A DNA stretch of 64,000 nucleotides from Tritrichomonas foetus (taxonomy: Eukaryota > Parabasalia > Tritrichomonadida > Tritrichomonadidae). The notes beneath the pieces were generated by a model that worked only from the letters and a program-made list of their open reading frames with translations, made no database searches and was not told where the DNA came from. Location: positions 107,445 to 171,444 of the forward strand of contig MLAK01000217.1 of NCBI GenBank assembly GCA_001839685.1, given 5' to 3'. Shown one piece after another: positions 48,637 to 58,670 of this stretch (within the stretch, counting starts at the first letter, position 1; every line of letters begins with the position of its first letter). The position numbers were made by a program, and so were the translations under genes.

Positions 48637-50388
48637 ATGTCGAGTGATGATGATGTCATAAATGATGGAAACGACAATTTAGAAGAGGAAGAACAGCAAG
48701 AGCCTCAATATACATCCGATTCTCTCAAAGACAGTTGCCATTATCGAATTCTAGGCCATCCGCCAGAGAATCATTCACCTTTTTCGGTTCTTGCAAAGAA
48801 GCCGAAATGGCCCCCAAAGTTGTGGAAGATTGGAACGTTAATTTATGATGTCCACGATCCATCAAAAAATCTCCCGCCTGCCGAATCACCAAACGATCTA
48901 ACATTACGATTTGAATCTCGTTTTGAAAGCGGAAATCTCTCAAAAGTTTATCAGCTTAGTGCCGAATCATATCACTGCGTTCTCGAGTATGACAGAAACC
49001 CATCAGGATCATGCCAATGGTTTTATTTCTTAATCAGAAATGCCAGGAAAGACACAAAATACACTTTTTACATTTCAGGCTTCCACAAGGGGAAGTCCCT
49101 ATATTGCAGTGGTGCCCGCGTCTTCTGGTACAGCCGCCAGCAGGCATTGAAAGATGGGATTTCTTGGTCGAGGGGAGGAACCAATTATTCATACCAAGTG
49201 ACCAAAAGACTTAAGAAAAAGAAGAAGCGTGCTTCTTTACAGTTCCAAATCAAGTTTCCTTACAATAATGATGAAATTTGTCTTTGCTATGCCTTACCTT
49301 ACACATATTCTGATCTTTTGAAGTCAATCGAACAATGGGAAAAGAAAGCCAAGCCAGGATACTTCATTAAAGATGTTTTATGTGAAACTGCTGGTGGACG
49401 ACCTTGTCCCCTGCTTACAATCACAAATCCGGACTCATGCATTCCGAATGATAAGAAAAAGTGCGTTTTTCTAACAGGAAGAATTCATCCAGGTGAATCG
49501 AATTCCAGCTATCTGGTTCATGGTATCTTAGATTTCTTTTTATCTGATGATCCTGCTGCACATTACATACTCGATCATTGTATTGTCAAGTGCATTCCTA
49601 TGATAAATATTGATGGTGTTGTTGAAGGATTTTACAGAGTTTCATTAAGTGGAAACGACTTAAATCGAATGTGGACTTCCCCTGATCTCGTTTTACATCC
49701 TGTCGTAAACCATACTAAAAATTTAATCAAACAAATTTCCACCGAAAGAGAAATAGCTGTTTATTTAGACTTTCATGGACATTCTCGTTTACATGGTACT
49801 TTTATGTATGGTTGTCCAAATGATGATGACCCAGAATTAAGAGATGCTGAAAAAACTTTACCGCGCGTTCTATCATTCCTTAGTGATGCGTTTTCTTGGA
49901 ACCATTGTGTTTTTTCATTTCCTAAAGAACGAAAAGCTGCTGGTAGAATTGTTGTTAGGACTGAAGTTGATGTTGTTCATAGTTTTACAATAGAAACATC
50001 ATTTGGAGGAGTAACTGCTGGACCTCGTGCTGGCTGTCTTTATGACGAGATTCTTTGGAAGGAACTTGGTTCGAAATGTGGTGGTGCTGTTTATCACTTA
50101 TTGAATGGAAATGACTCACCACTTGTTTCGTATGTTGGAAAAGAAATTTCATTTTTGGCTCCAAGGCCACTTCCGCTTGCCAATAATGAGGAAAGAGATG
50201 AAGTCCAGATAAACTTTACTGATAGCGAGGCAGTACAGCCTCATCCACCACCTCCAAAGAATGGACAAAACTTATTCCATATGAAGCAGCCAACTTCTTA
50301 TCTGAATGCAGACATAAATGCAATTTCCACAAACTCAAATGGAATAAATACTCCTCAATGGAAGCAACTTCAGTTTGTCTTAGTGTAA
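48637..50388 (+). CDS. Cytosolic carboxypeptidase (CCP/AGBL, M14 family)
   Basis: The 583-residue protein has the CCP-specific N-terminal beta domain (about 85-245: FYFLIRNARKDTKYTFYISG, ARVFWYS) and an M14 metallopeptidase domain. Zinc ligands are His284 and Glu287 (GRIHPGESNSS) and His380 (LDFHGHS); substrate Asn-Arg is in GNDLNRMW (343-344) and the catalytic Glu is Glu453 (FTIETSFGG). CCPs remove glutamate side chains or C-terminal residues from tubulin, fitting a multi-flagellate. The C-terminal 80 residues are low complexity and rich in Pro and Asn. All active-site residues are intact. Confidence 0.92.
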   Translation: MSSDDDVINDGNDNLEEEEQQEPQYTSDSLKDSCHYRILGHPPENHSPFSVLAKKPKWPPKLWKIGTLIYDVHDPSKNLPPAESPNDLTLRFESRFESGNLSKVYQLSAESYHCVLEYDRNPSGSCQWFYFLIRNARKDTKYTFYISGFHKGKSLYCSGARVFWYSRQQALKDGISWSRGGTNYSYQVTKRLKKKKKRASLQFQIKFPYNNDEICLCYALPYTYSDLLKSIEQWEKKAKPGYFIKDVLCETAGGRPCPLLTITNPDSCIPNDKKKCVFLTGRIHPGESNSSYLVHGILDFFLSDDPAAHYILDHCIVKCIPMINIDGVVEGFYRVSLSGNDLNRMWTSPDLVLHPVVNHTKNLIKQISTEREIAVYLDFHGHSRLHGTFMYGCPNDDDPELRDAEKTLPRVLSFLSDAFSWNHCVFSFPKERKAAGRIVVRTEVDVVHSFTIETSFGGVTAGPRAGCLYDEILWKELGSKCGGAVYHLLNGNDSPLVSYVGKEISFLAPRPLPLANNEERDEVQINFTDSEAVQPHPPPPKNGQNLFHMKQPTSYLNADINAISTNSNGINTPQWKQLQFVLV

Positions 50389-50747
50389 GATGATTTTAAT
50401 CCGCATGTATTATGTTATAAATCAATTTATCATTTAATTTTATTTCTCCTTTTAATTCTATTTTTGTTTGGAAATGATACAGACATTTCCTGATATCAAA
50501 ATTATCATGCAAAAATTAAACCGAAAAAATAAAAAAAGAAAAAGAAAACTTTCATTCTGATTTTTAATAACAATAAATAATAACAATTATAATTAAGTCT
50601 GTAGTTTGTATAATATAAGATACAACACTGGAAATGGTCTTTTTCAGTTTTATGAGTGTTCATTTTTAGATTGAAAAACATTAAAATTTACATTTGTTTG
50701 TTTTCCATTAAATCTAACAAAAAGGTAAAAAACTGATCATTCAAAAA
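50389..50747. other. Convergent intergenic spacer
   Basis: AT-rich spacer of about 360 bases, 3' ends of two genes. Nothing else seen. Confidence 0.4.
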
Positions 50748-51359
50748 TTAATACCAATTTTCATATGAAAAGAGAGAACGAAGGGGTTTCCATGAAATGT
50801 TAGCTGAAGATACATTTATTGTATCAAAGAAGTTTATTTCGGAACCTGCAGGTTCGATGATTTGATTATGCTCAAATTTGGGAATAATCATTTTTTCTTC
50901 AATTTTGCCATCAATGATTAAATTCCAAGGTTTATATGTTGATGCTTGTGGTACGTCGAAAACTTGAGGCAAAACTTCAACTGTTGGTAATTGAAATGAT
51001 TTCATACAATAAATCTTGACGGGGATGGTTTCTTGCTTGTCAACTGGAATAACGACTGCTTTGTTTATTTGAATGACGATCGTTGAAATGATGTAGGCGA
51101 TTGTGGAAAAAATAATCGGGGAAATAAAAACAGCGACTGATACGTCGGAAATATCAAAGCTATCTTCGTCGATTTGACATTTACTGGCTTTTTGCGAGTC
51201 GATTTTGCAATTTAATAAGAGTTCTGCGATCACGCCGGTGGCAAATTCATTTTGATATATATTTGAAAACGAATTGACTTCGAGATCGAGATACCCTCCA
51301 TCTCTCTCGCCAGTTGTCGTATTAAACGACAGTCCAAAGCTAAAAAGAGTGAAGAGCAT
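50748..51359 (-). CDS. Hypothetical membrane protein, 203 aa
   Basis: The protein starts with a hydrophobic stretch (MLFTLFSFGLSF) that could be a signal peptide, followed by a polar region with Cys pairs (LLNCKIDSQKASKCQ), a membrane segment at about 76-97 (VFISPIIFSTIAYIISTIVI), and a C-terminal region of about 105 residues with beta-strand character. This could be a type I membrane protein. I do not recognise a family. The ATG is at 51359. Confidence 0.6.
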   Translation of the reverse strand: MLFTLFSFGLSFNTTTGERDGGYLDLEVNSFSNIYQNEFATGVIAELLLNCKIDSQKASKCQIDEDSFDISDVSVAVFISPIIFSTIAYIISTIVIQINKAVVIPVDKQETIPVKIYCMKSFQLPTVEVLPQVFDVPQASTYKPWNLIIDGKIEEKMIIPKFEHNQIIEPAGSEINFFDTINVSSANISWKPLRSLFSYENWY

Positions 51360-52219
51360 TTCGTGCTGCAGCAGTTAAATTGGTTGAATTGTTGTAATTA
51401 ATTCAATACATTTGGCCAAATAAAAAAATAAAAAGTGGGATTATCATTTTCACAATTTTTTGAACTGACGATTCTTATTCTGTTCTCAAAAAAACGATTA
51501 AATTAATTTTTTTGAATAAGATATCTTTAAAAAGTTTTACTTTTTGACTACTGACATATTTATTTGAATAAAACATGAAACGAATAAATCATTGTTTCAT
51601 TTGATTAAATTTCCGACCTTATTAAGAATATCCTCATAACAATAGATTTTCTAATTTCTAATAACATGTTGTTATATTACATTTCTTGAATTATCCTTAT
51701 TTATTTCACAATCTCATCAATATATTTTTTTTTCCATTCATTTCAAACGGCAAAAATAACAATCGAAAATAAATATTATTTTCATTCATCACCATCTTCA
51801 CTGAATATTCAGTTTTAAAAACATTCTTTTATCTCACCAAATAAAAATTATTTTTATTTGGTGAACAAAGTTTTATGCGTATCATAACTATTGTATTTTG
51901 AGCATATATGATATCTTTTTCATGAGAGAATAGCATATAATTATTTACTTTCAGAAAATATAATTTTGATAATCTCAAACTCACGCTACACCTTTGAAAT
52001 CACTCACATGCATTTATATCTATTTACACGCTGGATCACAGTTACGTACCTATTAAAATAACGTTCTTCTCATGAAATAATTGATTTTCCAAATGAATGA
52101 AGCACTTTTCTGAACCAGACAGCATTTTAATAATAAGCTAATACGAATAGATCTATTAGCTAATATTTATTAATAAAAAAACAATTTATCAAACAAATTT
52201 TCTCTAAAAAATGTGAAAA
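51360..52219. other. Gene-poor AT-rich spacer
   Basis: About 860 bases without a supported frame. It contains a perfect hairpin at 51834-51864 (listed separately) and a weaker inverted repeat AGCTAATA...TATTAGCT near 52136-52163. Confidence 0.45.
51834..51864. other. Perfect 14-bp hairpin, 3-nt loop
   Basis: TCACCAAATAAAAA (51834-51847), loop TTA, then TTTTTATTTGGTGA (51851-51864). The arms are exact complements. Could be a transcript-end hairpin or a cruciform; no gene ends close by. Confidence 0.8.
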
Positions 52220-52990
52220 TTAAACATTTGCTTCTTTTTTGAGTTCTTCGATTTGGTTCATTAAGTTTGTTTTCACTTGCGTGAGTGCATTCAATTGCTT
52301 AGTCAGAATTATATCTTCAGGAGTAACATCAGGTGGAGAAAATGGGGTGATTGGCGGATATTTGGTCCGCCCATAAAATGGTGCAATTTCAATATTTTCT
52401 TCTTCGCCCTCTTCTTCATCTTCTTCTTCAAAGTGAAAATAATCTGACGGATTTGGCAGATTGAATTTATTCGAATCTTGGATTAAATCTGACAATAAAG
52501 AAAGCTGGTGGTCTTCAAGCTCCCTGATTTTTCTCTCTAATTCAGTGATTTGCTTTTTTCGGCTTGCTATCGCATCTCGATAGGATTCTTCTTTCTCGGC
52601 AATTTGCGAATGAATCGTCTGAATGTTGGCTGTTTCTTTCTGAATTTTCTGAAGAATTTTGGCCCGCTCTATCGTGACGTGAGTAAGTCTTGCTTTTTCA
52701 ATGTTTGCGGCATTTATTAAATTTTTCTCTAATTTTTGAATCGCCTCTTCTTCATTTTGTTGTGCGACCTCAACCTGCTTCTCGAGCATTTTTCGCTGGA
52801 AATTCGCATCGGAAATAAAAGCGATGATTTGAGATTCGTGGGATGAAAATTGTTTTAGATATTCGCTATTGGCTGTATATTTATCTTGTAAACGACGAGT
52901 TTCACCGACTAATGAGTTTATTTGTGCTCGAATTTTGTTTGCTTCGTTAGAAGGCTTTTTTCGAATCATTTCGAATCTGCCGAAAAACAT
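52220..52990 (-). CDS. Coiled-coil protein, 256 aa
   Basis: From about residue 15 to 165 the protein is one long charged coiled coil. An acidic patch follows (FHFEEEDEEEGEEENIE, about 187-203), then a short Pro-rich piece (TKYPPITPFSPPD) and a second short coil at the C-terminus (about 228-255). No catalytic motif or membrane segment. Such proteins are often cytoskeletal or axonemal in flagellates; this is inference. The neighbour at 53056-55920 is on the same strand, 65 bp upstream. Confidence 0.75.
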   Translation of the reverse strand: MFFGRFEMIRKKPSNEANKIRAQINSLVGETRRLQDKYTANSEYLKQFSSHESQIIAFISDANFQRKMLEKQVEVAQQNEEEAIQKLEKNLINAANIEKARLTHVTIERAKILQKIQKETANIQTIHSQIAEKEESYRDAIASRKKQITELERKIRELEDHQLSLLSDLIQDSNKFNLPNPSDYFHFEEEDEEEGEEENIEIAPFYGRTKYPPITPFSPPDVTPEDIILTKQLNALTQVKTNLMNQIEELKKEANV

Positions 52991-53055
52991 GTTTTATATC
53001 ACATGTCGTGAACACCACTTTTTCTGATTATATGTGGTCTTTAATTTTTTTGTGT

Positions 53056-55920
53056 TTAAAACTCCAAATTTATACCATTTGATCGAGCATAGTTTATAAG
53101 GCTTTTAAGTGACATTTGCAGTGAGTTTATTGCTTTATAATCTTCAATTATGTTAAATGAGTTGTTAATTCTCGCTATAACAGAATGAAGATCATCAACA
53201 ATTGATGAATTAGCACGTGAAAATATACTATCAAAGAAATTTTGTCTTTGTTTCGGAAAACTAGATAATATAACATAAGCAAGTTTAAAGAATTCCTCAT
53301 CTTTCGCCGATTTCGTTAACAATAAATTCAATGTGGAAAATATTATGCTTAAAATTGCAGAGCTGCATCTTTTTTCGAAATTTGAAATTTCATCTAAATT
53401 GAATTGAGAGATTAACGAAATTAAAATGCCAGCAGCTTTTATTGATTTTTCTTTATTGTTCATACACAAAATTGATGCAAGCAATTGTAATTGGTGTTGA
53501 ATAATAATATCATCTAAGGCAATGAAATGTGTCAAATCTTCTTTAATTAAGGCTTGAATGAAAGTCATATAACGATCTAATAATTTAGGCGTTTGAAGGA
53601 AAACATCAAACGAAATCACTAATAATGACATTAAAATTCGATTAATTAAACCATTGAAATCTAAAACTGAGTAGAATTCTAAAACTCCAAAATTGAGATT
53701 TGGATTAAGTAATAAATATGAAGAAATTAACGCACAAATAGAAATAATTATCAAGTATTCAAGTGAGCCATTATCTCTTGTTTCTAAATAATTTAAAGCC
53801 ATTGTTAGTATTTGCGTATTTAAAAGTGCAAAATCTATCATGTTTTGAGATAAATAACTATTTTTAATTCTTAAAGCAGAATAAGAAATTGATTCCATCA
53901 TTTTCAGAAGTGGATTAAATATATTTGTGTTTTCTTTCAAATTTTTTAATGATACTGGAAAAAATTCTAGTTTTAATGAATTAAAAATAAAGTCAAAATT
54001 GGCATTTGTAGCCATAAACCCACCACACATCATTATGTAGGCATTTTGATCATTAGGATGATCTTTAATCCGTTGTGTGATTATATTAATAATGGAATTA
54101 AATCGTTCAGGATTCGGCATAGAAAATCCTAATTGAAATAATGTTTGGAAAAGAGCTTTCGTTACTTTTTTAGGTTGATTATTACAAGGTGAATTTACAA
54201 GCTGAGATGTGACAATTAAATCGAATATTTGGTCATTGTTTGCAATTATTCGGAAACATTCATCAGAAAAATATTTAGAATTTAATATTTGAATGATTTC
54301 TTGAATAATTTCAATCGATGAATCAGATGATTGAATATCTGTCAAAAATCGAATGAAAAATAAACAAGTTACATCCGAATATCCAATTAAAAATCGTTTT
54401 AATAATGTGTCAAAAAAGTGAATTAAAGAAATTTCAAATACCGTCGATTCTGTCGCCATTTCATTCATTATTTTAACTATAACTTCAAGAACATTAGAAA
54501 AATATGGAGCCATTTCTTCTTTCAATGAGGCGCGTGATAAAAATTCAATTGAAAATGCCAGAATAATATAATTCTTATCATTACAATTTGATAAAAAATA
54601 GCAAATTTGTTTACAAATTGAAAGTAAATCAAAATGAAAAACATCAACTAATTTCTCTATAAACTGATTAGATCGATCTTCAAGCATCGCTTCAATTTCT
54701 TCAATTATTTGATAGCTTTGATTTGAGAAGAACCTTTGTATAATTGAACTTTTGACTCTTATTTGTTCTGTTTTTTCACTTTTCTGTGAAATAAAACTCC
54801 CAATGTTATCTTTATTACTCCAAAAATCAAGGATTAATTCTAAATAATGTAAATTATATGAATGTTCCAATAAACTCAATGTAAAGTTGGCAGCTTCTTC
54901 AACTAAAGCATTAATTATTACAATCGGTGATTTCAATTTTTTAATTGAGCTATTTTCAAAACCAAAATTTCCTTCATTATTATCATTCTCAATTATATGA
55001 TTATTTAAACTCATATTATTAGTATTTGAACTACTATTGTTAGAATTAAGGGTTTGTTGAAGAATAATTGGTGCATCTTCTTTCAAAGTGATAAAGAGGC
55101 TAGATATGGCAGGAATTTGATCAGATGTGATTTCGTATTTTTTAACATAATCCAAAAACAATGAAGCTGTATGATGAAGAAATCTTTGTCGAATGACTTG
55201 TGTTGGAAAAGAAAAAGCTGGAAATGAAATCATTTTTACAATAAACTTTAGTAGGTTTACAGTTAGAATACCATTTGATCTAAACAGAAAACTAAAAATC
55301 TGCGAAGGAAATCCAATTTCGATGCCACTTTTTATAATTGTTAGTGGAAAATCACGACTGTTTGTTGCCTTTGTTTCCAGAATTTGAAGTAATAAAAGAG
55401 TTGCTGAATTGATTATTTGTGGTGAATTATTTTTATTCGCAAATGCAGACATTGCAATTGAGATTATATATGCTGCATTATCAATTTTTTCAGACTTTTC
55501 AATAATTCGTAAAGAAATGTTTAAAGAAAGATTTAAATGGACAGGACTTGCGAAAGCAAGATCATTTATAAATGTTGCACCATTTTTTTGATCACCCTCA
55601 TAAATAAATATAAAAATATTTACAAGTAATGCAATAATATCATCAGCAATTAACATTTCTGGCTCATTAAAACAAAACTCTGTAAACCATGACCTTAAAA
55701 AATTCATTTCGCCTGGATTACAAATTTTTGTATGAGGAATACATGAAAGTGATATTAAAAGAGTCATATGTGATAATTGATGTGATGATATTGAAGACAA
55801 AATTAAATTTAAAGATCCAGGGGTTGCAACAAAAGTATGCATTTCATTGATTGCATTGGTATCATTTGGGCCTGCATTATACAGTCTTTGAATGAATTTT
55901 TCATATTCTTGAGGATTCAT
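53056..55920 (-). CDS. HEAT-type helical solenoid protein, possibly exportin-like
   Basis: The 954-residue protein is nearly all helical with repeat-like amphipathic pairs; no catalytic motif. The beginning (MNPQEYEKFIQRLYNAGPND, then INEMHTFVATPGSLNLILSS) recalls the first HEAT repeats of exportins such as XPO7/RanBP17/XPO4, which carry cargo through the nuclear pore with Ran-GTP, and the length fits. The match is weak and other HEAT proteins are possible. The start is the ATG at 55920; the frame upstream opens only to a TTG. An Asn/Ser-rich loop lies near 295-320. Confidence 0.6.
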   Translation of the reverse strand: MNPQEYEKFIQRLYNAGPNDTNAINEMHTFVATPGSLNLILSSISSHQLSHMTLLISLSCIPHTKICNPGEMNFLRSWFTEFCFNEPEMLIADDIIALLVNIFIFIYEGDQKNGATFINDLAFASPVHLNLSLNISLRIIEKSEKIDNAAYIISIAMSAFANKNNSPQIINSATLLLLQILETKATNSRDFPLTIIKSGIEIGFPSQIFSFLFRSNGILTVNLLKFIVKMISFPAFSFPTQVIRQRFLHHTASLFLDYVKKYEITSDQIPAISSLFITLKEDAPIILQQTLNSNNSSSNTNNMSLNNHIIENDNNEGNFGFENSSIKKLKSPIVIINALVEEAANFTLSLLEHSYNLHYLELILDFWSNKDNIGSFISQKSEKTEQIRVKSSIIQRFFSNQSYQIIEEIEAMLEDRSNQFIEKLVDVFHFDLLSICKQICYFLSNCNDKNYIILAFSIEFLSRASLKEEMAPYFSNVLEVIVKIMNEMATESTVFEISLIHFFDTLLKRFLIGYSDVTCLFFIRFLTDIQSSDSSIEIIQEIIQILNSKYFSDECFRIIANNDQIFDLIVTSQLVNSPCNNQPKKVTKALFQTLFQLGFSMPNPERFNSIINIITQRIKDHPNDQNAYIMMCGGFMATNANFDFIFNSLKLEFFPVSLKNLKENTNIFNPLLKMMESISYSALRIKNSYLSQNMIDFALLNTQILTMALNYLETRDNGSLEYLIIISICALISSYLLLNPNLNFGVLEFYSVLDFNGLINRILMSLLVISFDVFLQTPKLLDRYMTFIQALIKEDLTHFIALDDIIIQHQLQLLASILCMNNKEKSIKAAGILISLISQFNLDEISNFEKRCSSAILSIIFSTLNLLLTKSAKDEEFFKLAYVILSSFPKQRQNFFDSIFSRANSSIVDDLHSVIARINNSFNIIEDYKAINSLQMSLKSLINYARSNGINLEF

Positions 55921-56474
55921 CAAGAAACTGTGCTTTGATAATTTAAACAAACTACGTGAATTTTTCACATGCAAAGGTGAAATGCGAGTGAATGAAGAAA
56001 ATCAACTCTAAAAGAGATGACTAACTATCATTCTCTCAAAACAATAGTATATTCACTAACAGCTATAGCTGACAATAATAGCTTCATGAAATTATCCACT
56101 TCCACAATACTTAGGGTGTTTCTACACCAATTCAGTCCAAGGTTTCAATGAGGTCATTCAAAAATCAAAAAATGAATAGAGAATAATCACGAATTGAATA
56201 GAGTCCCAAAATCGACATAATGCTTTCTTTGAAAAAGAAATGATAAGATTCAGTGAAACCGTATGTAATTCACCAAAATACTGTGAATCTGACAAAGAAA
56301 CCAACTTTTTCTGTGAAATTCCAATTCTATGAGTTAATCAGAAAATTGAACGATATGAGCTATCGTATGTAACACAACCTGAAATGAAATTTGAAAAAAT
56401 AATAATATATGAATAAAAATCAAAAATTAGATTAACAATAAATATTATATTTAATGAAAAAACAAGCATTTCTA
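55921..56474. other. Intergenic spacer, no gene seen
   Basis: About 550 bases. A small inverted sequence GGTGTTTCTACACC at 56113-56126 was noted. No coding or RNA gene is supported. Confidence 0.4.
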
Positions 56475-56777
56475 TCATTCTTCAAGCATATCTTCAGAAA
56501 ATCCATCAAGTGATGGAATCTCGTCAGCTATTTCACCTAATCCCATTTTTACGAGGGCTTTCATTACGCCTGTAGAATCGACATATTGTTTTGGCCTTTC
56601 TGATTCATCTAAAGCTGCCAATGCCATAAATTCGATAAATTCTGTGGCGACTTCTGTCATAAATTTAAGGCCGGAACCACTGATGCGAGTATTTGGGCTG
56701 TCAATACTGTCTTTGATAATTCGTTTAACGCGGGCTGATGTGAGAAGGATTTCGTCTTCCTTTTTATCATCCATCAT
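56475..56777 (-). CDS. Histone-fold protein, NF-Y/Dr1-like
   Basis: The 100-residue protein fits a single histone fold: LTSARVKRIIKDSIDSPNTR, ISGSGLKFMTEVATEFIEF, then an AALDESER helix end and VDSTGVMKALVKMGLGEIAD. This is the CBF/NF-Y and archaeal-histone-like class that dimerises with a partner to act in transcription or replication (NF-Y, NC2, DNA polymerase epsilon small subunits, CHRAC). The acidic C-terminal tail is short. Which subunit cannot be told. The gene is divergent from the small membrane protein gene at 56922 across 144 bases. Confidence 0.75.
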   Translation of the reverse strand: MMDDKKEDEILLTSARVKRIIKDSIDSPNTRISGSGLKFMTEVATEFIEFMALAALDESERPKQYVDSTGVMKALVKMGLGEIADEIPSLDGFSEDMLEE

Positions 56778-56921
56778 GAATTATTAAACGGGAAAATTTT
56801 CGATTCAATTTCCATGTTAATTTTCTACCATAATGGCTATATATATATAGAAAAAGCTTCAAGACATTTGAAGTGTTATTTGTGCTCATTAATTGAATCT
56901 TCATCACTTTTTCCCCATTGA

Positions 56922-57275
56922 ATGAATACGAAAAGCGAGCTTGAAGCAGAATTCCATGAATTTGAGAAACTAGAAAATTCAATCGATCCAAGCCTCATAA
57001 TTGGCACGCGCGAAGAGATAATCGATAGATTCCACTCCAAAATTCAGTCAAAGCAAAAAATAAACAGCAATATTCCAAATCCACCACAGATGAATACCAA
57101 ACCAATCCTTGTAGACTATCAAAGGCCTCCAAGGAGAATAATTCCCACCACATACAACCAAGAAGAGATTCACCTCCCGAAAACAAGCTGGATATCCGAT
57201 TTTTGGGATAGAATCAGCATTTATCTATTTTTAATCTGTTTAGTAATTTTAGTTAGATTTTATTTATTTATTTAA
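56922..57275 (+). CDS. Small tail-anchored protein, 117 aa
   Basis: The protein has a charged N-terminal part (ELEAEFHEFEKLENSID), a Pro-rich middle (about 50-80), and a single membrane segment at the very C-terminus (about 97-116: IYLFLICLVILVRFYLFI), so it is probably tail-anchored and faces the cytosol, as SNARE-like or tethering proteins do. No SNARE heptad is clear. I do not recognise it. The start is the first ATG. Confidence 0.6.
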   Translation: MNTKSELEAEFHEFEKLENSIDPSLIIGTREEIIDRFHSKIQSKQKINSNIPNPPQMNTKPILVDYQRPPRRIIPTTYNQEEIHLPKTSWISDFWDRISIYLFLICLVILVRFYLFI

Positions 57276-57778
57276 ATTGTATTATTTTTATTTTCTTCAC
57301 TTTTTTGTATTTGATATTTTCCTCATTCCTTTTTTTATTTTATTACGGAATAAAAATCCAAACCTTTTACAGTAAAAATGTTTATGTCAGATGCAATTGT
57401 TTTTGATTATCATCTAAATGAATAAATGACCATTCTATTATTTGTGAGAAATTCCAATTTTCTGCTCATCCACTCTTTTATACACTGAAACAATTTTAAA
57501 GACAATCGCACTCATATAAACCATTTTTTTGTTTATTAAATCTACTTGAAACTAAATCCCAATCATCATTTCCGATAGTTTCGTGATTTGATATGATAAT
57601 CGGCATTTTCCAAATTAACACATCAAATTAAATAGTTATATGTGAATGAAAAAACACTATTGAAATGCAATTTTAACGAATCGAAATACAAATATAAATT
57701 ATATTGATGTGAATGCTACTGTTTTTCTATATATGGGTGATGAAAAACGAATAAAAATAAGAAGGGAAATTTTAAAAT
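57276..57778. other. Convergent intergenic spacer
   Basis: About 500 bases with T-rich runs just after the stop at 57275. No gene or RNA recognised. Confidence 0.4.
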
Positions 57779-58288
57779 TTAATCAGATTTTATTTTATTC
57801 ACATCAGAAGTTTTATCAACACACAATGCTTTAAATCCACTTATTAAAAAGTGAACAAGGCTTAAAACAACACCTGATGGTGAAGAATGTGCTAGGGAAT
57901 ATGAGCACAAGCATATCGTCTCGAAATATAAACATGGAACAAATATCGATAATGATCTCATTGTCAATGGATTATTTAATAAAGATTTAATTGTATATAT
58001 TATGAAGAAAACAAGTGAAATATAAAATGTAACAGTTGGAATAAGAATTGACCAATAAAATCCAAAATCAAAATAAGGTTGTTTTGAAATTGCTTGAATA
58101 AAAACAATGACCTGTAAAAGTTCAACAATAATATCAATAATTAAAACAAGAATTTTTGAAAGCATATCTGAATTAATTCGAATTTCACGTGCTAAGAAAA
58201 ACCACACTAAAAATGAAAAAGCCATCATGGTGGGGACTATCCAAAACCATGTGGATGAATAATCGAATAAGAGATCAAGTATCTCCAT
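57779..58288 (-). CDS. Small polytopic membrane protein, 169 aa
   Basis: Four or five membrane segments fill the protein: about 12-33, 45-67, 78-100, 113-130 and 137-152, with a short Lys-rich cytosolic tail. No family motif was recognised; transporter, receptor or trafficking roles are all open. The ATG at 58288 is preceded, two bases away, by a 39-nt T run, so its 5' leader must consist largely of U or the start site lies inside the run. Confidence 0.6.
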   Translation of the reverse strand: MEILDLLFDYSSTWFWIVPTMMAFSFLVWFFLAREIRINSDMLSKILVLIIDIIVELLQVIVFIQAISKQPYFDFGFYWSILIPTVTFYISLVFFIIYTIKSLLNNPLTMRSLSIFVPCLYFETICLCSYSLAHSSPSGVVLSLVHFLISGFKALCVDKTSDVNKIKSD

Positions 58289-58289
58289 T

Positions 58290-58290
<1 letters not shown>

Positions 58291-58329
<39 letters not shown>
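58291..58329. repeat. 39-bp A/T homopolymer at the gene start
   Basis: 39 consecutive A on the plus strand, T on the minus strand, ending two bases before the start codon at 58288. The length in the real genome may vary because assemblies handle homopolymers badly. Confidence 0.9.
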
Positions 58330-58331
<2 letters not shown>

Positions 58332-58670
58332 AGCTCGAGATAAATAAACGGTCTCCAAAAAAAAATATATTGGATCGCATGATTCAATTTGTTGTTAATA
58401 CTGCCATATTTTTATTTTTTGCAAATGATATTGATAGAATGTTCATATGTTGTTCAACATGTTAGTCCGATTGATTACTCACAATAGTCATCAATCATGT
58501 TCATAATCACAATTAACAACTTCATAAAATTAAGCCATTGTTGGAATAAAATATTGAGGAATTCTGCAATTTACTACCCAAAATGGTTGCATTAAAGGAT
58601 TTAATGAATTGCATGTCAAGTAAAAAAATAAAAATAAATAAAATCCTTTAAAATGTATACAAAATATTGT
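58330..58670. other. Intergenic spacer, no gene seen
   Basis: About 340 AT-rich bases between two minus-strand genes. Nothing recognised. Confidence 0.4.
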
